From: Aulostomus chinensis
Taxonomy: Eukaryota > Chordata > Actinopteri > Syngnathiformes > Aulostomidae
NCBI GenBank assembly: GCA_037954235.1
Contig: JBBMOA010000018.1
Span: 4,044,501-4,108,500 of the forward strand
Direction of reading: 5' to 3'
DNA: 64,000 bases
Shown: positions 24,111 to 36,571 of the stretch, in pieces
Layout: every line of letters starts with the position of its first letter
How positions within the stretch are numbered: position 1 is the first letter of the stretch
Translations under genes and position numbers: made by a program
Notes under the pieces: model-generated
What the model saw: the letters and a program-made list of their open reading frames with translations, nothing else
What the model was told of the DNA's origin: nothing
Database searches by the model: none

Positions 24111-27100
24111 GCTATGTATCTTGTATCAACTGATTCACCACTCAACAAGATTTATTAGGGATGGAATCCAGCGGGTCTCATTTCAGGTGAATATTCAACC
24201 TCGGGGAAAAAAAGAACAACAACCCTTCGCACCAGAAACACGTTCGAATGACTTTTGCTTATGAAAGGTAAATTGGTAGCTATTTAAGCTTTACTTACAT
24301 GTTAATTTACCGTAAATCAACACTACTTATCAGCAGTAATGCTATTATTTATGGGGGTTTTTGTCATTAGTTTGCATCGTTGGTTTGAAACAATAAGAGA
24401 TCTTCATTTCAGATTACATTAATTAAGTGTAGACAGTTTACTGTTGTACACATACATTCATTAAAATAATTGCCTGAGTCATTTTTTGACTTTTTTTTTT
24501 AACCTAAAACAACTCCTTCTTTTATGTTTTCCGAAAAATACTTGAAAAAGTAGCAAAGGTGATTGTTTAAAGAAGGCGACCATACATCTATATAAGATAT
24601 CAAGCACTTGTCGTTGATTTCAACCATACGTTTTTTTCGGGGAGTGTGAGTAAAACTTTGAGACACTATGGATGGACTACTTTCAGTATTTGTAAGACTG
24701 TATTCCATCCATCCATCCATTTTCCACCGCTTATCCTGTTAAGGGTCACAGGGGGCTGGAGCCTATCCCAGCAGCCTTAGGGCGACAGGTGGGGTTCGTA
24801 CCCAGAGAGAACCCACGCAGGCACAGGGAGAACATGCAGACTCCACACAGAAAGACCCCGTGATCCAGCCGGGGCTCCAACCTGGAACCTTCTTGCTGTG
24901 AGGCGACGGTGCTGACCACTGCACCACCGTGCCGCCCAAGACTGTATTCATCGTTGATAACTGGTGATTACTGCAAATGATATTTCACTTCTAGATATTA
25001 CACATCATCATTTTGTTTCATTCTTATGAATATGTTTCTGTATGTTGATTTTCAATTTGCTACTCTCTATTTTGTCTTTTTGTGAAAGTGTGACTGAGAA
25101 GATTAAGGATTTAATGACATGTTTATCCACTTTGGTTGTTGTCTGATGATATAAATATACTTAATAACCCCATTTCATTTTTTTAAGTGACTGTTGATCT
25201 TTAATTTTAACGATGCAAGCACTTACTTGGAACAGGAGCTTCTCTGGTGATAAATTGCATTTATTTATATAATATAGGCAATATGACCATTCCAGCTGGG
25301 ATGCTGCAGCTGGGCTGGTCCATCCCTTCACATGCCTGAGGAAATATAACTCCTCCAGCCTGCGTGGCCCCTCCGCTGGGGAAGATGCCAGCAGCATGTC
25401 AACCAGGAGGACTTATGGGAGTCCGGTGTAACATCTGCAAACACCGGCTTATCAGTGTGGCTGATGATTTAATAACGGCTGCGGTGTCCAAGGGTTGTTA
25501 GAGCAGAGATCCACTGCTCTTCCTTAAATGACTATAAAGCAGTGTGTCAGTCGGTGCTGTCATTAAAGCTATAAATACACACACAAGGGGCTATTATGAT
25601 GGTTATGTCCAACGCAATTTAGCTGACCAAAGCCATTAAGACCAGAAAATCTGCGAACTGGCCAGGCATACAGGAATAATAATTGCACCCTACCGAGGCT
25701 TAGGGTCCTGTTACTGTCCAGCTTGGATATTCTGCACACGTCTTGAGAAGCATGCATGACTTCAAAGAGGCACATTGTGTGGGAGAGAAGAGAGCACGAC
25801 AGAGGGGAAGTTTGGCAGGATGGCAAGACTGAAGGTCACACAATGGCAGTGACAGATCGCTTCATCGGTCCGTGGGCAGAAGACGAGATGAAAGACTCAT
25901 CAAGGTATGAAGGAGAAAGATTAGAAGACAGATGGCTCGATAAACATCAATAAATTAGTCTGCAAATCTATGATGCTCCTGGCTTCTATTTAAGGGAGGC
26001 CAGCAACTTAAATACCCTCAGCGTGGGCCCACCAGTAGGTGGTTGGGGTGATGGGGGATTTGCCAGTTCAACGCTGTGGGGGTTAAACCCGGCAGAGGGC
26101 TGTATGCTTAGCAGGATCAGCAGGAAAGCTCGACGGGAATAAACAGATACTCAGAAAGATTGATGACTTGACATCCCAGCAATGAGATGTGGTTGGATAC
26201 AGGGGGGGCGAGCGGTATCAAATATTTAAAGGCAGCGATACTATAAAAGAGACACCTCATCCATCAGCTGGGGGTTACCATGGCGGTGTTACCACTTCTC
26301 AGAACGAGCAAAATCTGACCGCTTCAAAAGGATCTTTAGGGAGATATATCTGTTTTACAGCTACACACCCATGACAAGATGCAAAACCTGTGATTCATCA
26401 TTCTCACCACATGCATAAATGAGCGAACAGCTAAACAAGACGCTGCCAAAAGGTCAGCAAGACCCCCCCCCAAACTTCTCCCCGATATCGCATGAAGGCA
26501 GTTTGTTTTGGCCCGTCACAAGGTAGACATTTCCCCTCCCAAGATTCCCCTTACAGTTGGACAGCGCTGTATGTGTGGATCAGGTTAAAAACATCCCACT
26601 ACGACAGCAGGATCAGAGGAAGCACTGATAGCGAGATGAGGAGAGCTGGCGTGAGTGCCAGGATCATCCCGGTCAAGACTTCCTGGCAGGAAGCCCCGCG
26701 GAGCGCCTGAGCAGGTGAAGACGTCAGGCAGGGAAATCAAACCAGGTAGAGAGGCAGGAGGATAGAGATTCTGGGAAATTGAGGAATTCCGGGGCTGTTT
26801 AAAGGGCCAGTGTGTGAGGAACTGGAACCGTGTTGGTTTGTGTGCGTTGCACCGTTAAAAACATGATCGCGTGAATCAAAGACGAATCACTTTGGGGATT
26901 TTTTAGACCTGTCATAGCTCACTATTTCATTTTTAGGGATACGTCAAAGGAGTACCGCAGGTTACATAACGTTATACAACACCGGCCTGGTTTACTCGGA
27001 GAAGCTTGCAGTTGAGCGACTATTTCAGTCAGCTCCTCCCATTTTTTGCTGTTTTCCCTCTTGCTATGTAAAACAACAAACATGGAGCTGGCAAACTAAT

Positions 27101-28334
27101 AGCAACTTCTGCTTCATTTTATTTTCGTGAACAATAGAGATCAACAGCTAATATTAATAACTTTCCTGAAAGAACTCGCTTTACCTCTGATGTTACTTTA
27201 AAAGGGCACCACCTTGGTTTAGCACCGCCCCCAACGTGTATACAGGAGTACAAAGTGTACTGAGTACAGTGAATATTTTTTCAACTATAGCAGAATTTTA
27301 ACAAGTTAAGCCAGACGTTTCCTCTGAGCTGTCACAGTGCACCGGACTGACGTCTGCCTGCGTGAGATTATATAATGCAGGTGATAATCTGATCTGTAGT
27401 TGAGAGAGCGACAGGAGCATCATGTTGTGCATGAACAGGAACAAGAAAGGCAGGAAGACGGCACAGAAGGAATTCAGTGAGATGAAGAAGTAGGAGTGGA
27501 GGAATGCTCAGGGGCCGACTCCAGATTTTTCTGCCGGTGACTTGGTCAGTAGCAGTGGCCGGAGCATTATCCTGACATACGTGTTTCTGATGGTTAGCGA
27601 AACTCACACAGACACGGAGAGAACACAACACGTTAACTGCACAAGGACCCGGGATGACCAAGACTCCCATCCACGACTTTTGTACCGTGATGCAACGGTG
27701 CTAACGATTGTGCCATCGCGCTGTCAAAGCACAGTGACAATATGAATGTGGAAAATCTCATACTGTATAATCAGTGCTTAGTTATTAGAAATGGTACTTT
27801 TCGCTAGTTAATACACAGAGGTGAAAAATAAAAAAGCGAAGTGATAACCGGGCTCACTTGCATCGCACCATCTGTGCTTTGGCCTGCTTGAAATCCTTTA
27901 CAACTCACTCATTCATCTTCAGCCACTCCACCTCCTTAGCCACCGAGCACAAAGAACGTTATGAATGCTTTAATTAAAACTACAAACAATAAAGTGATAT
28001 TGTATGCAAATAGAGCTTGAGAAGGAAAAATGGAGTGCAAGAAGAGCATCTGAGACTTCAAAGGCCGTGTGGTACTGAAAAAAATGAAATGTTGTATGGC
28101 AAAATCTAAACTGCAAATTAAAAACTGTCAGTTTTCAGTGTCACGTTTTTAAGTGACCCACCAGTTCTCGCACCCATGCCTCTCTTGTGTTACTTGCTAG
28201 AAAGTCGGCTGCCAGGTGTCGCGATGCTTCCTTACCTGCTTTCTTGGGCACAGGCATGATTCCCTCGTAGGTCTCCGAGCTGATCGAACTGGGAGGTCTT
28301 GTGAAAATGCCCTGGGGGTCTCTGGAGGATCCCT
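21469..28334 (-). CDS. PRY-SPRY (B30.2) domain protein, TRIM-like; 5' end not found
   Basis: Five minus-strand exons fit together in phase: 28236-28334, 23129-23152 (24-nt microexon), 22968-23030, 22496-22635 and 21469-21873 with the stop. Introns are phase 1 except the last, which is phase 0. The protein part is a Ser/Pro/Lys linker (SSETYEGIMPVPKK), then LPPYEPNIPEPTTRADFLKY, typical of the region before B30.2 in TRIM16/25-like proteins. The PRY part (ISLDDKTAQKLLWISEGG ... YPNRPERYEHSPQVLCKEFL) and SPRY core (GYWEM, GVGWSGSCYQVWHNG, LGIYVDQPAG, LYPGVWVG) follow. The B30.2 domain is a protein-binding fold. No RING, B-box or coiled coil was found upstream, so it is either a SPRY protein without them or its N-terminus lies further 5'. 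The 28.2-kb exon is least certain. Symbol not recognised. Confidence 0.8.
24066..24109. repeat. (CA)n microsatellite
   Basis: About 22 uninterrupted CA units, inside the large intron of the PRY-SPRY gene. A shorter GT array lies at about 23758-23784. Confidence 0.95.
24706..24937 (-). repeat. tRNA-headed SINE, copy D (internally deleted)
   Basis: Only about 232 bp, but with the tRNA-like head, the TGGA tail and a perfect 12-bp duplication AAGACTGTATTC (24694-24705 and 24938-24949). The middle part found in the other copies (the segment with the GACTGGCGACCTGTCCAGGG-type sequence) is missing, joined cleanly at about 24796-24800. Confidence 0.88.
27585..27722 (-). repeat. Old, decayed SINE relic of the same family
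   Basis: Short matches in the right order on the minus strand: a GTGTGAGTTTC-type internal block and a head-like part with AGCACCGTTGCATCACGG. Divergence is high and no duplication is visible. Confidence 0.45.
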
Positions 28335-31300
28335 CTTATTAACTTCCAAATGAGTGGGGAGGGGGAGAGGGGGAAAATGAGCTGGGAGGAGGGAATATGT
28401 GTCAGTTTTGGTTGGATGCAGCGGTCACCCGAAGGGATGGCCCTGTCACATGAAACTCCTGATCCTTTCTAGGGATTAGCTGGAGACAAGCGAATACCCA
28501 GTATATCCCAAGTATGTGAGCACATTTGCATACACATGGACTGGGCATGTGTATGGGGCGCACACCCCGAGTTTAACAAACACCCCCCCCCCCACACACA
28601 CCCTTTCAAAAGGACGTAAACAAATTTAATCTTGACTGAGGACATGTTCCTCAGGCTACAGCGGCATGTCTGGTGTATTTCTAGAAGTTTTGCGGCTCGG
28701 TGTCACACAGTATTTTTTGCTTTGTTTTGTCCCCTTTGCGATCAACTTTGACCCAAGGGGGGACGGGGGACGACAAAAAAAAACACACACACACACACAT
28801 TCTAAAACAGCAAGCAACTCAATCTGACCCCGACACAGGGTCTAGGTGTAAGATGGCAGCCAGGGACTCACTGGAGACCTGTCATCAATTCCCAGTTTTT
28901 AACCAGTCAGCCGCCACTTTAAATGCACTCTGGCAAAGAACTTGAGTATAAACTGGACCAGCGATGGGAAACCTCCGTTTACTAAACTGCTTCTCAGTTG
29001 TTTCAAACATTTAAGTGGATACACTCATTAGTTACAAGTGCTTCCGTCTGACATTTTTGCAGGATTTAGACTTTTATCTCTGAAGAACACCAAACAAGAA
29101 TCTTGTGGTAAATAAAGGTAGCACACAGTTAAATGTATTTGGATAAATTTCAGTTGTTCAGCTGCTATACTTAACCCCCGAGCTGTTACATAGGAGTGTA
29201 ACTTTGCCACCTCATGTCGTGTCACATGTGTTTGTGTTCATACAGTAGCAGTGACATAAAACCACTGGTCGACTATTTCATAAAAACCTCTTTTTAATGC
29301 AAAAATGTAAACTGAGATGACACTTTTTTAACATGCAAACATAATCTTTTGATCTTTTGGATGAGCCCCGAGCGGGCCAGCAATGTCCATCAGGTCTTGT
29401 AATACCACTTGGTTCTTCAGAAGGTGATGGCACGTGACTTTAGATTGAAATATACAATCCAAGTAATCAAGTAATCCAATGTTTCAGAACACATTTCACT
29501 CCCACACCAACAGGGGGCAACATACTCTATTTAAAGTTCCGAGTTCTTTTGTAAGAAACAAAGGAATGCTAACTTCCTTGGGAGGACCTGACGATGAAAT
29601 CCTCAATTTCCAACGTTTTGTTTTTTGTTTCATTCGCTCACTCATCTTTGCTCATGTGATTCTGGAAAAGACCAAAGCGGCAGCAATGAGTTTCCTCTCC
29701 ACGGCGCTCATTCCTGCTACAGTTGTCACATTTCAATGGGATCCACAGAAGAGAATGGAACAGAATGTTGACACCCGTCTGGGCTGTAGGAGGAGGCTCT
29801 TTGTTGTTCATGTTGGTTTCTGATGTTGCCTAGCAACTTGGATGTCTATCGTATAATGTATACAACTTCTCGTGTTGAACGCGAGTTCACGTGTTCCATC
29901 TGAAGAGGTCAGGTGACTCACAGCTGTCATCAATTACTGCCGCTAAATATTTCAGATCCCAGAAGTGTGGTTATGAATTTTGATACATCATGAGTTTTTT
30001 TTTGTTTTTTTTTTATTGGTCAAAGTTAAAAAGAAGTTTTAGTCCACAAAATGTAAACGGTAGAGAATTAAACGCAAGATTTAGTTGACAGAGAGCCTGG
30101 TGGATACAATGAGGCCTGCAGGAGCTGAGATCTGTCGGATGGATCATTTTCAAACCAACATTCTTTTTGTTTTTTTTTTTCTTTTTTTTACATTGCATGA
30201 TCCACAGAATCAAAATCCTTAGATACAGGCTGTCCTGTACTGATGGTTGTCGTTTTAAAGATTCAGTAGAACGCCGCTGTTGTTGTGTTGCGTGTGAGTT
30301 TAGAAACCAGCAGATTAGTTGCACTGTAGCCCCTGAATTATGACTCCTTTTGCACTATGATAACTCATTGATGCCTCCTGAGGAACAAAGTGGCATTACA
30401 AGAAAAGGCTCAAGCTTGTTCAGGTGCCTACAAATTCTTCTTTTAACTAAATATATAACGGTTTTGGGGGGGGGGGGGAAACAGGAATTGCGATTTGATA
30501 GCTTTCAAATACATCTTGTTTCATGTATTCATGTAATGTGATTGATGGTAAGAATAAGCTGCTGCCCCACCAATAATCTCTGAAACATGCTGGTAAGGGC
30601 ACGATTTTGGTAACTGTTTGTCGCTGAGTGGTATCAACCAATCATGTCTGAGCTGGTTTTTATTTCCCAGCACTTTAAAGGTCCATGTGAAGAGCAAAAC
30701 AAGCGGAAGGCAGTGATTGAAACGTTATCTCGTAACCGATCTGCCTCATCTGACAGTGATTTAGCTTTTAGTTTATCTGCCTTCATATCTAACCAGTGAG
30801 ACAATCCAGTTGAAGACATCATCTCTCATCTCCAACTCCACTCTCGCATCTCAAATGGCTAATCGGACCGTAAACTATAAACAGCGAACATAAAAAGAGG
30901 CCCAGATATCCACTGGCTGCTGCCGAAGCTCCGAAATTTTGGCCGTTCCGCCCAGCGGCTATTGATAGCCGATGAGTTCTGACATCGCTTTGCATTTAAC
31001 AATACCAGAAGTCCTGCATTATACCTGAACTATAGCCATTGTTTACCCAATGAGAACAGAAAAGCTCCCATGTACTGATTACATGGAGCCGTCAGGGTGA
31101 ATTTAGGTGTCACTGGACAATTTGGGGGGGCTGAAAAACGTACAACAGGACCGAACTCAAAGGCAAGCAGCAGCTTGTTTCCGATTATCTTGAACTTATC
31201 CACCAAAGGCACTCATAAGTGTTTACAAAATGAGAAGCGATGAATATTTCAAGTCGTGTTCAAACACTTTATTCCCCTAGTGACGGCCCCCGCGCGAGGC

Positions 31301-32640
31301 TAAACTGCCTCTCTCTTGGACGTCGGAGCCGTGGGGGTTTCTTTAATTGGCACGTCAATTGATACAACTTAATAGGAAATAACTCCCTGTCACGACAGGG
31401 TGCCTCCGTGAACTTCTTGGATCTGGGGACGCAAGCTATTACAAGAAGAATTTTAATGAAGTGTAACTAAATGCTTAGCGCCAGCTCCTCTAATACCAGA
31501 TATGCTCAGTATACAGTATGAAAACAAATGTCAACACCTGCTGCTTATTGCTGCCAGTCAGTGGGCTTAAATAGTATTGTGCAGTGACCTTTGGGTGTGT
31601 TTAGGGTTTCTGTGCATGACACCCCACAATAACTATGTAATGGTCAAGTACCCTGCTCCCATGTTATCTCATTACATGCTAACATGATGCCGCTATGGTG
31701 AGACGTGAAGCATGATTGGGGGACGGAGGGGATACAATAAGTGTAAGGCTGCAACCTCATGTGTGTTTTTCATGGTAGCGTCAAAACTTCCCCTTGTCTC
31801 GCCTTCTGCTGATTGACATGGCAGCTGCCTTCTCCTTCTCACTTCCCTCTCAGCGCGGTTGTCCACGTGTGTTTGGCTCTCGCTATGAGTGCCATGGAGC
31901 GTGTTTTTCCCCGGAGGGACTGGACTGAAGGCTTTGGGGCAAATATTTAATATTTAATGTCAAACCTCCCCGGACGGAACTGCAGCAGCTCTGAGGTCAC
32001 ATTTGGGGTGTTTGATGGCGCGCGCGCGCTGAAGAGACAAAGCACACATTTTAATTACAGATCGCGGTTGAGCATCTTTAATAAACAATTCATGGTTTAA
32101 GTGTCGAGATTTACAACGTGAAAACGACAGGCCAGAATCAACTGGCCCCTTAAACCTTAAGTGCAACATAAACCTTGTAACTGCTCCTAAATCACCTCTT
32201 GCTATAGGATGAGGAGGGGTGTCCTATAACACGAGGTGTCAGGCTGACATTGGTGGTCTTCAAGTGACACAGGACCCTGAGATTTATGAGCAACCACTGC
32301 TGTGCATGAGCATGGCAGGCTTTCATGTATGGAGCCTCCCCTGATCGCATCACCCTGCCCGGTCCCATCATGTTATATTACGTGGACATACGGATATCAA
32401 ATTAATTAACTATTTAGGGTAATAGCAGCGATAAATAACTTGATTTACAGCCTCCACTGTGTTTAGTTTGTGTAAACCAAGGAGGTTTGACTTTACTCTG
32501 TTCTGAAACTCTGTAATGATGACATAATTAGCCCCGTGAAGAAGGGTATGTCCACGCCCGCATCTGTCAGCATGTTCATTTGTATGTCCATCTTTCAACA
32601 GCTTTACCGATCCCAGTTGCACATCGCAGGGTGAAGCCCG

Positions 32641-32675
32641 ATCAGCTGATCAGAAGAGCAGTCTGATCAGCTGAT
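32641..32675. repeat. Short inverted repeat of two palindromic E-boxes
   Basis: Perfect 14-bp arms (ATCAGCTGATCAGA and TCTGATCAGCTGAT) around a 7-nt spacer. Each arm is itself nearly palindromic and centred on CAGCTG, the E-box preferred by myogenic bHLH factors. Confidence 0.7.
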
Positions 32676-34823
32676 GAGAATCAACTGAAAAAAAAAAAAG
32701 TCTCCCTATTTTCTAACGGGTGGCTTCATTAAATTGCCTGTACAATCAAAGTTCGGTACCCACACTGACCACTGTTTTCACTGTATTTCGTGAAAAAAGT
32801 CAAAATTTTGTCCAATATTCCCCCCAAAAATGGATTTCAGAAGCAGTTTGTCCATCACAGCCAATGGAAATAATGAATTATAGTTATATGACTCGGCACC
32901 CCTGCGTGAGCCTATCCCCAACCCCCCACCCCAGAGCCGTTTGACAGATAAATGTTGGTGTTTTTGCCTTAAATAACTGATTCACACGTCTGGTTGTACT
33001 GAGGGACGTCCCAAGGTCAAGAGACAGAGGCTGATCGAGATGAATGTACAAGCAGGAAGGAGGATGGACGCAGACTTGCAGCCATGATGTCATAATGTTG
33101 CTAATTAAAAACAACAACAACCCAACTTCTTCAAGTTCTTGCATCACGGCCAAGTGCTCGTCTGACATTCTTCCTTCCAGGTTCCAAGGTGAAGACATGG
33201 CACCATGTCATGTAAATGAGGCTGCTGACACCAACCCGAGCGCACGCCCTCCTGAAAATGAGCCATTTGACCCCTGGAGGCCTCCCAATGAAGCAAATCA
33301 CCCACATATCTCAATTACATCCAATCTTTGAGCTTTTTCTCATCAAGTTACGACGTTGCTCTGACAAAATCATGACATTACTCTCAAAATCTCCAAGCTT
33401 TTCTTCTCGAGCCGGCCTTAATACTCTGTCGTCTATTACTGACAACGATCCACTGAAAAAGCCTCCTGGGATTTTGCCCTCTGGAAGCGTGTTGATGCTA
33501 ACAGTCGGTAGCCAGCGATTACAAACACACTCCATCAAACAAATCAGCGGTTGATGACTCTGCTCTTCCTGGGACCCTCATCGCTGCTCGCGGCTACTTT
33601 TATGTAATGTGATATGACCTGCACTCATTTCTATATTCATTAACAACTTGCTGAAAGCAACATATGTTCATGAGTGTTCTCAGCGTAGCTGCAAACATGT
33701 ATGATTCCTCTCCTAAACATCCCAACATTCACGTGTCTCAGGGTCAGTGTCCCTCCGTTCCCTGGTAGATGGACATACATCACCCTCCATGTTGATAGGC
33801 CTCCCATAATTCATCAGTGTTGGTGCTGAGAGTACAATCACACATAGCTGGGATTTTGCAGTGGAAACAGGACCCAGACTGCTTAACATGAACATATATA
33901 AATACATATATTAACTCATCCCACGACTGTGCTGAAAATACATGAAAACACAGACTGATCAGCAGCTTGGAAGAACCTCGAGCCCCCCCCCCGTGACGGA
34001 GACGTATCTCTTTACAGGCTCGCTTTATGTAAACTCTCCTGTTTACCTCAGCTGTTATTATCACTTTATCCCTCCTGTTATACAGCGATACAGGAAGAGC
34101 AGCCCATTGAAAATGTAGAGGGCTTCTGAGAAAGGCCTGCCTGGTGAATGGACGGGCCAGAGGGCACCGAAGTGTTGAAGCTCAGCGCTGAGCCTCCTGA
34201 AATAAGAGGATATTCATCTCAGCTGGACATGTGGACTAAAAACAGCCAGGCTGACAGACACGATGAGCAAGAGGATAGGCAATGTTGACACAGGGATATT
34301 TTTTAAAGCATTCTAGATCTAAAGCTCTGCCGCTGTGAATCTGCGATCTCTCTTCAGCTGCTGATTATAAATACAAAGATAAATGGCAGGATGATGGAGC
34401 TGAGACAAATACATCTTCCCCAAAACATCCTGAGCCAAAACCACAGGCAGCCGGGGGAGGGGGGCATCCTTCACTTTGGACTGCTTGGTAGATATGTCAT
34501 CCGCTTGACGTTTCCCCGCGGCTGGACTAAATTTCTGATTGTTAAAGCAATCAAACAACGTTAAAAGCATGAGGCCATGATTGGGTTGGATCCTCATCAT
34601 CCTCACGACATTCCCAGGTTTTTCAAGCTCACCCTTGAGGTGTCTCACGTCCAACCTTGATATCAGGAACTGTGCGTTCAGCACTGTTGAAATGCACTGA
34701 CGTCTGGGTCGCAGAGTCCATGCCATCAAACGTGCTGTTCTTTTCTCAACTCAACTTCAGATTTCAGCATTTTTTCTTACCAGATTACCAATTTACACAA
34801 CTTCAAATGTGTGGTTAAATACA

Positions 34824-34875
34824 TATATATATATATATATCTCCCTCTCTCTCTCTCTAGATATATATATGTATA
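34824..34875. repeat. Compound (AT)n-(CT)n-(AT)n microsatellite
   Basis: An AT array, a CT array and a second AT array directly joined, about 240 bp beyond the emc10 poly(A) signal. Confidence 0.9.
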
Positions 34876-35107
34876 TAATTTCGGTCATTCATAAAGTGAA
34901 ATTATTATAATTATGATTGTCATGCTTGTGCAGTGCTCAGCATTTTCATCATTGATGATCAGAACATAAATCCCATTGTTCACTAGTTATAGCTTATAAA
35001 CACAGGAACACATGGATGTTTGATTTACTGTCAGCAGCTTCAACAGCGTACACTAGATGAGATCTAAGAAGTGGTAAATTAAAAAAATCAGTCTAAGTAA
35101 TAAATAC

Positions 35108-35113
35108 TTTATT
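35108..35113 (-). terminator. Candidate poly(A) signal of emc10
   Basis: AATAAA on the minus strand, about 157 nt past the stop codon in the distal last exon. For the proximal last exon a separate AATAAA lies near 35492-35497, so each terminal exon could have its own polyadenylation site. Confidence 0.5.
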
Positions 35114-35269
35114 TTCACAGTGGTGTTAAAAGCGCAGTACTCTTGGACACGTCATTTCCTCTCAGCTGTACATGTGTTGGAAGTTGCAGGTGACAGATCA
35201 TTAATTTCCTTAAATAGCATTATGTATAGCAGTTAAAATCTATTCCAGGCAATTACTGTTAGCATCTGA

Positions 35270-36536
35270 TCATCGGCCTCCTCCGTTAGCGGCTCCGCCC
35301 CCGGCCCCTCCTCCTGACTGGTCCTGAGCCCCCGACATCATCAGGAAGAGAACGAGAGGCACAATGTACATCCACTGGAACAGACAAGAGGAGAAACAGA
35401 CGTAAATACAACGAGGCCTTATTTGCCCTCCTGACAAATTCATTCTGAGAGCTTTTCAAACGTTGCAGATTGGTCACCCCTGATTAGGTTAATTTATTAT
35501 CTGAACAGAAGAGAAGCAAAAGAAAAGTGTTGAGGTGGGTGAGAAACTGTAAAGTGAAGAAGAAATCTCAGGGTCAAACACCAAACACATGCCGAGCAGG
35601 ATGATCAGATCAATCCACTGATTTGGCGGTGGTTTCGATTTGAGGCGGCCAAGTATTTCCTCACACCTTAAAATTGGGGATATTGGGGGAAAGTATTTGG
35701 TATTGGATCTGGGAATAAAATCAAGAGTGGGGAGAGAGTGGGAAAAAAGAGGTGGGATTTAGTTAGTCAGACTGCTTACAAGTTAAATAGGAGGAAGGAG
35801 GGAGGGAGGGGGGCAGAACAAGCCACAAATAAGAACAGTACTTCAGTGGGATTCAGCTCTGCTCTCTGCCGCCCCCTGCTGGGGGCTGTGCCGAATTGGT
35901 GGCCATGAGGAAGATGGCACCTCCCAGAATCAAATACCACTGGAACACAGCACAGCACCAAGTCAACACCAAGTCACGAGATGCAGCACAGAGTTAACAT
36001 GTCACTGAACACAGCAAGGTAGTTAGGAACAGAGAGATCAGATGAGCCAAGCAGCAGGATCAGGGTTCTCCGTGGGAACGTTCCCAAACATGAGGCTCGA
36101 AGGAGAGAGCACAAAATCTTTGCAGTGTTTTTGCAAGACATTATTTTGTATTAGATTTATATCATCATCACTTCATATATTTTGTTATGTTTATGCTACT
36201 GCTGACGTTTAAAACTGAACTTGTATTTGCTTTTTGTTGTTTTTGCCTCTTTTGTTTCTCAGCACTGGACCGGACTGTGGTGGGGAACTTTGCAACGAGG
36301 TGTCAACACACTAAAGACTTGAGTGCTCAAACAGACCACGGGTTTACATCTGCTGTTTATGTTCATCAGCTGCGTGGTGCTATCCATCCATCCATCTATC
36401 TGTATACTTGACCATAAAACACATCTGCAGAATAATAGCATATGATCATAAATACATTGTAAAATTGAAATTATTAATGTCCTAATTTGGCAAACCCACC
36501 GTGAGAATGTGTGAATATAAATTGGTAAAGGCAAGG

Positions 36537-36571
<35 letters not shown>

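Larger units (their letters stand above)
28335..35107. other. Gene-poor stretch between the PRY-SPRY gene and emc10
   Basis: No exon I can support. It is less AT-rich and less repetitive than the 42-49 kb spacer. Stretches such as 31260-31450 carry homeodomain-like motifs (TTTAATTGG, CAATTGATA) and may be conserved non-coding elements. If the PRY-SPRY gene has upstream exons, they should be here on the minus strand with a phase-1 donor. Runs: oligo-T at 30000-30015 and 30170-30190, a G-run at 30466-30478, CG repeats at 32020-32029. A 136-codon minus-strand frame at 34319-34729 is unrecognised. Confidence 0.4.

Noticed and set aside
33180..33198. Minus-strand MSSPWNLEGRMSDEHLAVMQ as a first exon for the PRY-SPRY gene
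   Set aside because: The peptide looks plausible but no GT donor in phase 1 follows at a sensible place, so it cannot be joined to the 28.3-kb exon.
34319..34729. 136-codon minus-strand frame between the PRY-SPRY gene and emc10
   Set aside because: No family resemblance, no good splice boundaries, and codon content looks random. Kept in mind only as a possible missed exon of the PRY-SPRY gene.
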